Shown piece after piece: positions 42,644 to 51,262 of a stretch of 64,000 nucleotides of DNA. Made by a program: the position numbers and the translations under genes. Positions within the stretch are counted from its first letter, which is position 1; each line of letters opens with the position of its first letter. Under the pieces are notes generated by a model. The model saw nothing but the letters and a program-made list of their open reading frames with translations, had not been told where the DNA came from and searched no databases. Origin of the DNA: Syntrophales bacterium (GTDB taxonomy: Bacteria; Desulfobacterota; Syntrophia; Syntrophales; UBA2210); contig JALNXD010000004.1 of the NCBI GenBank assembly GCA_023230565.1, forward strand, positions 51,562-115,561, written 5' to 3'.

Positions 42644-45600
42644 CTAATGTTTTCTGATCCTGAGCCCTTTGGAGATATCGCCCGAGATGCTGATCAGAAC
42701 GGGAAGGAGAAAGGGCAAAAGGAAGCTTGCGAAAAGAAGCCCGAAGGCGAGGCTTATGGCCATGGGGATAAGGAAGCGGGCCTGAAGGCTGGTCTCCAGA
42801 AGCATGGGAAGCAGCGCGAAACTTGTGGTCATAGTGGTCAGGAGTATCGGCCGGAACCGGCGGCGAACGGCGTCGAACACGGCCTCGGCCTCGTCTTTTT
42901 CTTTTTTCTTGCGCTCCTTGTTGAAATAATCGACGAGAATGACCGAATCATTGATTACGACACCTGTCAATGCCACCATTCCGAAGACCGAAACGAAAGA
43001 AAGATCGAATCCGAGCAGGAGATGCCCCAGGACGGCGCCTATCATTCCGAAGGGGATGATGGCCATGATAATGAAGGGCTGGATGTAGCTTCTGAGCTGG
43101 GCGCCCAGCATGACAAAAATAATGAGAAGGGCGATACTCATGTTCTGAAAGAGGGATGCCAGATCCTCGCGGCGGTCCTCGCTTTCTCCGGTCACTTCCG
43201 CTTCGACGCCCGGATATCGCTCCTTTATCTCCGGAACGATCTTTTCCATGACAACAGCCAGGGCATCCCCCGGTGTGGTGGTGCGTTGATCCACGTCGGC
43301 GGTGATATTGACGACCCGCTGCCCGTTGACCCGTCTGATTTCGGCATAGGCGCGCTGCTGTTTTATCCGCGCCATGACCTCCAGCGGCGCCTTTTCGCCG
43401 TCGGGCAGGGTTACCCGGAAATTATAGATATCCCGGATCTGCTCCCGCCTTTCCTTCGGGTACCGGACCATCACCTTCAGCTCGGACCGGGCCCGCTGGA
43501 TCCGCTGGACCTCATAGCCGAAGAAGGCATTGCGCAACTGCCGGCCCAGTTCGGCGGGAGAAAGACCCGCTGCGAGTCCCTGGGGGGTAAGTTCGAAGAC
43601 ATATTCCAGTTTGCCGGCCTTCAGGCTGTCGGCGATTTCTTCAACGCCGTCCATGGTCTGCATGCGGTGTTTCATCAAATCGGCGGCGGCGTTCAGGACT
43701 GCCGTATCATCATGGGAAAGCTGAATGTTCAGATCGGCGCCGCCGGTTATAATGCTGCTTTCGAAGGTCAATTCGTCGGCATTGGGAATGTCGCCGATTG
43801 TGGCCTTCAGACGGTTTTCGACCTCCTGGGCCGAAACGGTCCTGAGAGGGGCATCGATAAGCTTGATGAGCACCTCGGCGCGATTTCCCGTCGTTGCCTG
43901 CACCGCTCCCGCTGCCCCCGGCCCCGATTCGGCGAATGTCGCACCTATAATGATTGCGGTGCCTTCGAAGAGGTTCCTGTCCTCGCGCCGGGACAATTCC
44001 TCGCCGATGTGCCTCGCCGCCTCCATCATCCGCAGGGCGTTTCGACGGGTGACTTCGAAGGGCGTGCCGACAGGCATGATCAATTTCGCCGTGACTTCGT
44101 CCCCTTCGATCTGGGGGAAGAAGATGAAACGAATGATGTCGCCCCGCACCATCCCCATAAGCAGGATCAACAGCGCCGCGAAGAGCGCCAGAACGGCGTA
44201 TCGCCAGCGGACGGCCCTCCGCAGCACCGGGATTACAATGCGATCCACAAAACGATCCAGAAGCATATTGAAATTTCTGCTTATTCCTGAAACGGCGCCG
44301 CGGCTCCATCGTGCGGAGGAAGATAGATGGGCCGGCAGGATCGTGAAGGCCTCAATAAGCGAAACCAGAAGAATGCTTATGACGAATATGGGTATCGGGC
44401 GCATAACTTGACCCAGTACGCCGGTAGTGAACGCCAGGGGGGCGAAGGCCGCCATGGTGGTCAAAACGCCGACGGTCACCGGCGCCCGGATCGCGCTGAC
44501 ACCCCTCAATGCCGCATCCGCGTCTTTTCTCCCCGCCTCCTGTTCGGAAAAGATGCTCTCGCCGGTGACGATGGCGTCGTCCACAACGATGCCCAGCACC
44601 ACTATCAGGGCAAAGAGGGTGATCATGTTGAAACTGAGCCCGCCTATAAACACGATCAGAAGACCGCCAAAAAAGGAGATGGGAATGCCGAGACTGGTCC
44701 AGAAGGCAAGCTTCAAATCGAGGAACAGCAAGAGAACCAGGAATACCAGAACGAAGCCCAGTATGGCATTTCTGGCCAGGAGGTTCATGCGCTGTTTCAG
44801 GATTTGTGTCTGATTTTCGAGAATGGCGATCTGCAGGCCTGCGGGCAGCCTCAGACGGGAGAGGTACTTATTTACCGCCTGCTCCACCCTCAGGGTATCC
44901 TGCGACTCGCTTCGGAATACCTCAATGAAAACGGCCGGTTCCCCTTTGTAGCGCGTGATCAGGTTGTCGTCCCTGAAGCCGTCGACGATTTCGGCGATAT
45001 CGTTCAATCGCAGCAGGCTGCCGTCGGGCCGGCTCAGAATGACGATGTCTTCAAAGGCCTTTCCCACATACCCTTTTTCCTGAATGCGCAGGAGGACGTC
45101 GCCTGCCTCCGTTTCCACGGTTCCGGCGGGGAAATCGATCGCAGAGGCAGCCACTGCCCGCCCGACCTGTTCGATGGATAGATCGTATTTCCTCAGGTCT
45201 TCTTCGGATATCTCGATTGAAATCTCGTATTCCCTGGCCCCCTGGACCTGGACGAGAGAAATGCCGGCAGTGCGCAGCATCTCGTCTTCCAGGCGTTCGG
45301 CCCACCGCTTCAGCGTCAACTCGGGAATATTGCCGTAGAGGACCAGAGTGATCACCGATGGCTGGGGCTTTATCTTCACAATGACAGGTTCTTCAGCTTC
45401 CTGAGGGGGGAAATCGATCAACTGGTCCACGGCTGTTTCCACGTCGTCGAGCACGTCGTCGGTATCGGCGAATTGTTCTACTTCGATGGTGACCACCCCC
45501 AGTCCCTCCTGGGCAACGGAAGTCACCTCCTTTACACCCTCTACGCCGATGACCGCTTCTTCGACGCGGCGCGTTATGCCGTCTTCGACCTCGTGGGGGG

Positions 45601-45796
45601 TCGACCCGGGGTAGGGAACCTGGATTGTAATAAGGCGGGGGTCGATGGTCGGGAACAATTCCGTCCGCATGTTCCAGACAGCCAAAAGACCGCCTGCTAC
45701 AAAAAACATAAGAAGCAGGTTGGCGGCTACATGATTGCCGACGAACCAGCCGATCAGGCCCTTTTGCTCCACAGCAGTTCTGTTTTCACTATTCAT
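42644..45796 (-). CDS. RND efflux transporter, inner-membrane permease
   Basis: 1050 residues, the normal RND length. It exports substrates with proton motive force, as a trimer. Seen: first helix 'GLIGWFVGNHVAANLLLMFFVAGGLLAVWNM', 'VPYPGSTPHEVEDGITRRVEEAV', proton-relay region 'VVLGIVVDDAIVTGESIF' in TM4, and 'FGMVALTGVVINDSVILVDYF' in TM10. The sequence type ('RTELFPTIDPRLITIQVPYPG') is closer to the broad HAE1/CusA-like 'ACR tran' sub-branch found in many Gram-negatives than to AcrB itself. The start at 45796 overlaps the adaptor stop by 8 nt; the longer frame to 45919 only retraces the adaptor gene. Confidence 0.95.
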   Translation of the reverse strand: MNSENRTAVEQKGLIGWFVGNHVAANLLLMFFVAGGLLAVWNMRTELFPTIDPRLITIQVPYPGSTPHEVEDGITRRVEEAVIGVEGVKEVTSVAQEGLGVVTIEVEQFADTDDVLDDVETAVDQLIDFPPQEAEEPVIVKIKPQPSVITLVLYGNIPELTLKRWAERLEDEMLRTAGISLVQVQGAREYEISIEISEEDLRKYDLSIEQVGRAVAASAIDFPAGTVETEAGDVLLRIQEKGYVGKAFEDIVILSRPDGSLLRLNDIAEIVDGFRDDNLITRYKGEPAVFIEVFRSESQDTLRVEQAVNKYLSRLRLPAGLQIAILENQTQILKQRMNLLARNAILGFVLVFLVLLLFLDLKLAFWTSLGIPISFFGGLLIVFIGGLSFNMITLFALIVVLGIVVDDAIVTGESIFSEQEAGRKDADAALRGVSAIRAPVTVGVLTTMAAFAPLAFTTGVLGQVMRPIPIFVISILLVSLIEAFTILPAHLSSSARWSRGAVSGISRNFNMLLDRFVDRIVIPVLRRAVRWRYAVLALFAALLILLMGMVRGDIIRFIFFPQIEGDEVTAKLIMPVGTPFEVTRRNALRMMEAARHIGEELSRREDRNLFEGTAIIIGATFAESGPGAAGAVQATTGNRAEVLIKLIDAPLRTVSAQEVENRLKATIGDIPNADELTFESSIITGGADLNIQLSHDDTAVLNAAADLMKHRMQTMDGVEEIADSLKAGKLEYVFELTPQGLAAGLSPAELGRQLRNAFFGYEVQRIQRARSELKVMVRYPKERREQIRDIYNFRVTLPDGEKAPLEVMARIKQQRAYAEIRRVNGQRVVNITADVDQRTTTPGDALAVVMEKIVPEIKERYPGVEAEVTGESEDRREDLASLFQNMSIALLIIFVMLGAQLRSYIQPFIIMAIIPFGMIGAVLGHLLLGFDLSFVSVFGMVALTGVVINDSVILVDYFNKERKKKEKDEAEAVFDAVRRRFRPILLTTMTTSFALLPMLLETSLQARFLIPMAISLAFGLLFASFLLPFLLPVLISISGDISKGLRIRKH

Positions 45797-46970
45797 TGCC
45801 GTTCCCGCTTTCCGCAGACCGGGACAGGCGGACCGGAGTCCCTTCGGTGGCCTCGGGGAGATTCCCGCGTACAGCCAGTATCGGCCGGCCATTACTCCTG
45901 GCGATAACAAATTCGTCATTGATCTGCAGGATCTCGGGCCGGATCAGGGCAAGCTCCGTTTCCGGCGTGACGATCCAGATACCCCCGTTTTCCTGGAGTG
46001 CGTCGAGTGGCAGGGTCCACACATTCTCGCGGGCGGGGCCGATAACGTGGACAACGACAAACACGTCGGGAACAAGTTTCGGCATGGCTTCTTTCAGCCC
46101 GAGTATAGCTCTGGAGAACCGTGTCTGAGGGTCAAGCTTTCCCGCAACCCTCTTGACATAGCCGTGATACCGATCGTAATCCATAAATCCGCTTTCTATT
46201 GTGATTTCCGGATCTTCCGCTTCCAGCAGCCAATCGAGCTGCCGTTCTTCCAGGGGCACATTGATTTCCAGAGAATCGAGCCGGTACACCTGACCATAGG
46301 ATTGTCCTGCCACCGCATATTGCCCGATCTCCAGTTGGAATTCCGTCACCCTGCCGGTGAAGGGCAATCGAAATTCCGTGCGTGACAGATTCAGACGGGC
46401 GGTTTTCAGGCGGGCCCTGGCCGCCCTGAGTGCGGCTTTTGCCTCTTCCAGCTGAGGCCGTTCAGCGACCAGCGGCGGAACGGAGGTATTCGGATTGAGA
46501 TCCTTCCATTCCGCGACGGCCGCCTGGGAACTTGCCTCCTGGAGCTTGAGTTGCGTTTCCGCGCGGGCGACTTCGGCTTCCATTCTTTCCACTTCCAGGA
46601 GATAGTCGTCCTTTTCGATATGAAACAACACCATTGCTTCTGTAATAAGACCGCCCGGAAAGGCCCTTTCGTCGATTTCGACAATACGCCCGCTTACCTG
46701 GGGGACGATATCTGTCATGGCGCGCACCTGCACGGTCCCGGTGGTTGTGAACCGCAATCGAAAGGTGCGCGGCTCAATGCGGACCGTTTCGACAAGAACC
46801 TCCCGAAGGCCGGTTCTACGTTCGGGGGCAGGTGTTTTCTCGAGGCGCGAGAGATAGGAGGATAGAAGAAAGGCGCCGACGATAATCGCCACCACAATGA
46901 CAAGTTGCAGAAAGCCCAATATCCTGGTCTTCTTATCCTGCTTCTTCTCTTTGCCCTTATCGTCGTTCAT
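45789..46970 (-). CDS. RND efflux periplasmic adaptor
   Basis: 393 residues. A single anchor helix (about 19-40) and the HlyD/AcrA-type adaptor follow: lipoyl/barrel-sandwich 'VETVRIEPRTFRLRFTTTGTVQVRAMTDIVPQVSGRIVEIDER', an alpha-hairpin around 125-200 ('AEVARAETQLKLQEASSQAAVAEWKDL'), and a beta-barrel with 'LDPQTRFSRAILGLKEAMPKLVPDVFVVVHV'. It links the permease to the outer-membrane channel. Its 3' end overlaps the permease start by 8 nt and its 5' end overlaps the channel gene by 14 nt, so the operon order is channel-adaptor-permease. Confidence 0.94.
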   Translation of the reverse strand: MNDDKGKEKKQDKKTRILGFLQLVIVVAIIVGAFLLSSYLSRLEKTPAPERRTGLREVLVETVRIEPRTFRLRFTTTGTVQVRAMTDIVPQVSGRIVEIDERAFPGGLITEAMVLFHIEKDDYLLEVERMEAEVARAETQLKLQEASSQAAVAEWKDLNPNTSVPPLVAERPQLEEAKAALRAARARLKTARLNLSRTEFRLPFTGRVTEFQLEIGQYAVAGQSYGQVYRLDSLEINVPLEERQLDWLLEAEDPEITIESGFMDYDRYHGYVKRVAGKLDPQTRFSRAILGLKEAMPKLVPDVFVVVHVIGPARENVWTLPLDALQENGGIWIVTPETELALIRPEILQINDEFVIARSNGRPILAVRGNLPEATEGTPVRLSRSAESGNGNE

Positions 46971-48462
46971 GATCGCTCACGGTCGGGACGGGAAGGGGCC
47001 GGAGAACGGGTTTTTCGTCAAGCCAGTCGCCGCCTAATGCCAGATAAAGCGCAATTCGATTGTTCCAGGCAGCCTGGGCGGTCAGAAGATATTCCTGCTC
47101 CGCATTATAACGACGCCGCTGCAATTCCAAAACTTCTACAAGAGGTCTTAAGCCCCGGCGGTAATTAACCCAGGCTTCCTCGTCTGCCTTGCGAATGTTT
47201 GTCTTTCTGATTTCGAGTTCGGCAATGCGTTCAGAAAGATATCGTGAATTGCTCAGAGCAATCTCCACTTCGGCGATGGCGCTTAAAACCTGCCGCGCAT
47301 AAGAAGCCGCAAGCTCCCGGGCCTGCGCCTCCTGAAGATCAATGTTCGCGCGGAGCCGTCCACCTTCAAATATGCGCACCAGGATGTTACCCGCCAGTGA
47401 GGCCAGGAAACCGTTTCCTCTGATGAGATCGGAAAAATCATCGTTTTGAACTCCGATATTTCCATTCAGCGTGAGATCGGGATAAAGGTTTGCTATTGCC
47501 ACTCCTATTTCCTCTGTCTCTGCGATCAATCGCAGTTCCGCCGCCTGAAGATCCGGTCGGCGGTCGAGTAAATGGGCCGGAAGTCCCACATCGATATCCT
47601 GTGGGGGGGGCAGCGGCGAAAGGGTAATATCAGAAAAATTGAGAAAGCCAGGTACACGGCCCATCAGTACGTCAAGGGAATATGCCTGTTCAGCCATCTG
47701 GCGCCTCAGATCGGGCAGGATCGAAGCGGCCGATGAAAGGTTTTCGCGGGCGAGGTAGACATCTTCCGCCGAAATCCCGCGTGCTCCCAGCCGGTAACGG
47801 CGTTCTACCGTATTCAGCGTGATTTTCCGGCTTTCCACAGTTTCCTCGGTTAGTTCCAATCGCCTCTTCAAGGTTGCCAGAGCGACCCGGCCGCGGGCCA
47901 GTTCCGCAATGAGAGAGTGAACAAGCGCTACGGCATCGGCGCGAAACGCTTGATACCTCCCTGTCGCGGCTGAAATCCGCTTTTTGATTCTGCCGAACAG
48001 ATCGAGCTGCCAGCTCGTGCTTAATCCCGCCTCTACTTGCGTGATGTAAATACGTTCATCCATTCCTCCGCCCACAGCCGGGACACCGGAGGAAATTGCC
48101 AGACTTTCCAGTGATTGCACCCGCCTTCGAGTCGCCGCTGAGAGTGATATGTCCGGCAGGCGTTCGCCTTTTTCTATACCTATTTGAGCCCGTGCCTGCT
48201 CTATCCGTGCAGCGGCTTCTTTCAGCTGCAGATTTTCTTCAATGAGGAGGCGCACATGGCGATCCATCCAGGGATCCTGCATCCGCCGCCACCATCGGCT
48301 GATCCCGCCGGCTTCAGTGACATCCTGTACATGGCTGATATATTCTTTAAAGGCAGAGGTCGATTCAGCCACTTTTTCGGGCCTCCGGTATTCCGGGCCG
48401 ACAGTGCACGATACAGTCAAGGCGAAAAGGAGAACACAAATATATCCGGTATAGCGCGACAT
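46957..48462 (-). CDS. RND outer-membrane efflux channel lipoprotein, NodT-type
   Basis: 501 residues. Signal and lipobox 'LTVSC' (Cys about 19), followed by 'TVGPEYRRPE' as in the NodT/OprM group, two copies of the TolC-like OEP helical domain, and characteristic 'LGARGISAEDVYLARENLSSAAS' and 'VGLPAHLLDRRPDLQAAELRLIAETEEIGVAIANLYPDLTLNGNIG' motifs. It forms the outer-membrane duct of the efflux complex. First gene of the three-gene operon. No repressor gene adjoins; the promoter must lie in the 560-bp gap upstream. Confidence 0.94.
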   Translation of the reverse strand: MSRYTGYICVLLFALTVSCTVGPEYRRPEKVAESTSAFKEYISHVQDVTEAGGISRWWRRMQDPWMDRHVRLLIEENLQLKEAAARIEQARAQIGIEKGERLPDISLSAATRRRVQSLESLAISSGVPAVGGGMDERIYITQVEAGLSTSWQLDLFGRIKKRISAATGRYQAFRADAVALVHSLIAELARGRVALATLKRRLELTEETVESRKITLNTVERRYRLGARGISAEDVYLARENLSSAASILPDLRRQMAEQAYSLDVLMGRVPGFLNFSDITLSPLPPPQDIDVGLPAHLLDRRPDLQAAELRLIAETEEIGVAIANLYPDLTLNGNIGVQNDDFSDLIRGNGFLASLAGNILVRIFEGGRLRANIDLQEAQARELAASYARQVLSAIAEVEIALSNSRYLSERIAELEIRKTNIRKADEEAWVNYRRGLRPLVEVLELQRRRYNAEQEYLLTAQAAWNNRIALYLALGGDWLDEKPVLRPLPVPTVSDHERR

Positions 48463-49022
48463 CTCTTATTTCCTTGTTTCTCGCTAATTGGGCGGCTGTT
48501 CCGGTTCTTATTGAGGAACGGGAAATTTAATTAATTATTATACTTATAACTACTGCTTTTTCTGAATAGGGTCGTTCCTGTATATTTAAAAAGGATGATT
48601 CTGCTGGAAGCTTCTTACAGGCCATGTCCGGCATTATAACTACACGCAAGTCACGCGCCCGGAATTCTCGTGTGCGAATAATTCTCTGCCCTTGAGAGGC
48701 ATGCAATTTTGCCAGGCTCAGACTGTGTTTCGACTGTGCATCGTCACGCGAAGCTCTCCTGTTGCACTCGCGCGCGCCGGTTCAAAAAAGTCCGAACATG
48801 GGCTCTGCATCTGCGGCATGGTACACGAAATGCAGATGATTTGCGGTCAATACCCTGAAAGATAAGATAATGTGCCAATCACTTACCTGAAATTCGAAAA
48901 ATATATATATTCAGTTTGTTATTGCCGTCGATTACATGATATCCCCCATATTCTTTTGACGAGAGGCCGTTACAATAAGTACTTAAGTAAAGTCGAAGCA
49001 AGTTCATTCCAAGGAGATATAT
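48463..49022. other. Divergent intergenic region holding structured repeat
   Basis: 560 bp between the efflux operon and the PLDc_N gene. The middle (48700-48858) is copy B of the dispersed element. No further coding frame or recognisable operator was found; the remainder is AT-rich and should hold both promoters. Confidence 0.5.
48700..48858 (+). repeat. Structured dispersed element, copy B
   Basis: Shares with the other copies: CATGCAATTTTGCC at the left, GGCTCAGACTGT, CGCGAAGCTCTCC, GTCCGAACATGGGCTCTGCATC and GCGGCATGGTACACGAAATG, then GATGATTTGCGGTCAATACC. The core hairpin is weaker than in copies A and C, and the terminal inverted repeat is partly lost. Confidence 0.7.
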
Positions 49023-49208
49023 ATGGAATTCATTCTTGGCGTAATTATTTTTATTGCCGATATATGGGCTATTGTGTTGATCTTACAGGCGCCGGGTGCA
49101 TCCGCACTGGCCAAGGTGCTCTGGATATTGCTGATTATAATTTTACCTGTTGTGGGTCTGATTATATGGTGGTTCCTGGGACCCCGAGCATCCAGAACGC
49201 CGGCATGA
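49023..49208 (+). CDS. PLDc_N-domain small membrane protein
   Basis: 61 residues. Two hydrophobic segments (about 3-23 and 32-52) with the terminal 'PVVGLIIWWFLGPRAS' typical of the phospholipase D-nuclease N-terminal (PLDc_N) domain, found alone in many small proteins. The domain is a membrane anchor in larger synthases; alone its role is unknown. AAGGAG stands 7-8 nt before the ATG. The next gene on the same strand, UppS-like, begins 80 bp on. Confidence 0.8.
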   Translation: MEFILGVIIFIADIWAIVLILQAPGASALAKVLWILLIIILPVVGLIIWWFLGPRASRTPA

Positions 49209-49288
49209 TCCGGTGTGATAATTGAGCATCAGATAATTTTTTTCCTCCGATGCGCGAATGGGCTGCGGAGCCGGAGTGGAGGCACTTT

Positions 49289-49957
49289 ATGGAGATTCCC
49301 ACATTTAAACGAGTTCCTTCCCACATCGGCGTCATTCCCGATGGGAACCGCAGGTGGGCCGTGGAGCATGGATTGCAAAAGGAAGAAGGATATGCAAGCG
49401 GGATTTCGCCGGGATTCGAACTTTATTCCTTGTGTCTTGCAATCGGCATACAGGAGTTAACGCTCTACGGATTTACCCAGGACAATACCAAACGGCCCAG
49501 TGTCCAGAGGAAAGCCTTTCAAAAGGCCTGAGTAGATGCGGTGGAAATTCTGAAAAACAGGGATGCTTCTCTTCTTGTAGTCGGCAATAATACATCCGCC
49601 ATGTTCCCGCGGCAGCTTATTCCTTACACGACGAGAACCGATTTCGGATCATGTGCCATTCGTGTCAATTTCCTCGTGAACTACAGCTGGAACTGGGATC
49701 TTGATCAGGCATATCAATCTGCCGAACCCGGAAAGGGAAACGGATTTTTGATGGAATCCATCGGCTCCAGGGATGTTTCGCGAATCGATCTGGTAATACG
49801 GTGGGGAGGGAGACGCCGGTTGAGCGGATTTCTTCCGTTGCAGTCCGTCTATGCCGACTTTTATGTAATCAATGAGTATTGGCCCGATTTCAAGCCGCAG
49901 CAGTTTTTTGATGCACTGAGGTGGTACGAAAATCAGGATATTACTCTCGGCGGATGA
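49289..49957 (+). CDS. UppS-like cis-prenyltransferase, possible selenoprotein (Sec81)
   Basis: 222 residues if the TGA at 49529-49531 is read through. The fold is that of undecaprenyl diphosphate synthase: catalytic Asp18 in 'IPDGNRRW', 'LTLYGFTQDNTKRP', 'RIDLVIRWGGRRRLSGFLPLQSVYADFYV' and the C-terminal 'WYENQDITLGG'. The TGA lies in 'AFQKA-U-VDAVEIL', where homologues as I recall them have Cys. It is otherwise undamaged from start to family C terminus. The downstream hairpin, UUCUG/CAGGG around AAAAA, is weaker than in rtcB. A nonsense mutation is the alternative. TGGAGG lies 6 nt before the ATG. The last 17 nt overlap the convergent glycosyltransferase. Confidence 0.7.
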
Positions 49958-51119
49958 AAGTCTCGGGAAAAGAAGTTTCAGAACCTGCGCTATTGCGTAG
50001 ACTCTCTGATGCAGAGGCACTCTTTGGAAGACCCAGTTCATGGCATATGCTCATCAATTCACGAACACGGTGGGCGCAGGTATGGCGCTTCAGAATAGTT
50101 CTTCGGCCCTCTTCTCCCAATTGCCGGCGAAATGTTTCGTCAGTGAGAAGAAAAGCGAGCAGCTCTTCCATCTGCCGGCCGTTTTCGGCAACAAGAAAAT
50201 CTCTGCCGGGAGAAAAGAGCCCTTCCGAGTCGTCCCAGGGCGAGGAAATCAGCGGTATGGCGCAGGCAAGAGCCTCGAAAGGCCGGATAGTCGGTATCCC
50301 CGTGAGACTCTCGGCATATGGTCGGCGCGGGATATGAAGGGTGGTTTTGAACCGGGCATATATCTGCGGGACTTTGTAATTGGCAAGCCGGCCACAATAC
50401 TGGATCCCTGATGATTCAAGAAGTTCAATGCCCTCCCGGGGGTAGCGAACCCCATATGCCCGAGCCTTAAGTTTCAACGCACCGGCAGGTCCGAGGAGAA
50501 ATTCTTTATATTCAGAGGTCCGCTCTTCATCCCCCCAGTTGCCTATCCAGACAAGATCGTCTTTCATTATTTCATTTTCAATAGGACGAAAGACTTTCGT
50601 ATCGGCTGCTTCATGCCAGGTCCAGACCTGCCGGTTCCAACCTTTTTCGAGATAAATCCTTCGGATCGACTCTCCGTAGGCCAGGATTCCGTCAAAATGT
50701 TCGAGATGCAACGATGCCACAGCGCGGGGCTCGGAAAAGGCTCGATGATGCGTATCGTGGAAAAGAAGCCTGTATGAATTATGTGTCTTATGGTGACGGG
50801 CGATCCGGCGAATCAAAGCGGGGGCGTTCCATTCATGAACGATGACAAGATCGGAGGCTTCGAGTACCGGCTCCGGTTCGAAGTTCCCGCCGTACCGGAA
50901 ATAAGCGTCATGCAGCATAGGATACTGCAAATGGAATTCGTGCAGAGGGTTATTCCCTGAATCTTTTTTTAAATTCAGGAAGCTCCACCCTGCGGCAGGC
51001 TCATATACTGTTACCCGGTGCCCCAGTGCTTTCAATTCCGTTGTTACACCTCTTAAAAAGTGAGCATTTCCGTTATTCCAGTCAGATATGATTGAATGAT
51101 AAAAAAGCGAAATATTCAT
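49941..51119 (-). CDS. CgeB-like glycosyltransferase
   Basis: 392 residues. GT-B-type features: N-terminal 'NISLFYHSIISDWNNGNAHFLRGVTTELKALGHRVTVYEP', middle 'LLFHDTHHRAFSEP', and the C-terminal donor half 'TLHIPRRPYAESLTGIPTIRPFEALACAIPLISSPWDDSEGLFSPGRDFLVAENG', resembling CgeB/Glyco_trans_1_2 proteins. Sugar donor and acceptor unknown. ATG 51119 has AAGGAG upstream, so the extension to 51179 is rejected. The C-terminal tail overlaps the convergent prenyltransferase by 17 nt. Confidence 0.82.
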   Translation of the reverse strand: MNISLFYHSIISDWNNGNAHFLRGVTTELKALGHRVTVYEPAAGWSFLNLKKDSGNNPLHEFHLQYPMLHDAYFRYGGNFEPEPVLEASDLVIVHEWNAPALIRRIARHHKTHNSYRLLFHDTHHRAFSEPRAVASLHLEHFDGILAYGESIRRIYLEKGWNRQVWTWHEAADTKVFRPIENEIMKDDLVWIGNWGDEERTSEYKEFLLGPAGALKLKARAYGVRYPREGIELLESSGIQYCGRLANYKVPQIYARFKTTLHIPRRPYAESLTGIPTIRPFEALACAIPLISSPWDDSEGLFSPGRDFLVAENGRQMEELLAFLLTDETFRRQLGEEGRRTILKRHTCAHRVRELMSICHELGLPKSASASESLRNSAGSETSFPETFIRRE

Positions 51120-51262
51120 TCTGTGCTCCTTCCAGATAATACCCGGATTGCATTCTATTCCGAATTGCATCAGCTTCATCTATATGAATAGTCTTATAGA
51201 AGCAAAAATACAATGGGTGTAAATCCGTATGTGAGAGCACAGAGGATGGCAGCAGTGCGATT

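Noticed and set aside
41975..44290. 771-codon plus-strand frame opposite the RND permease and DUF72 genes
   Set aside because: It lies on the antisense of strongly supported genes and has no recognisable domain.
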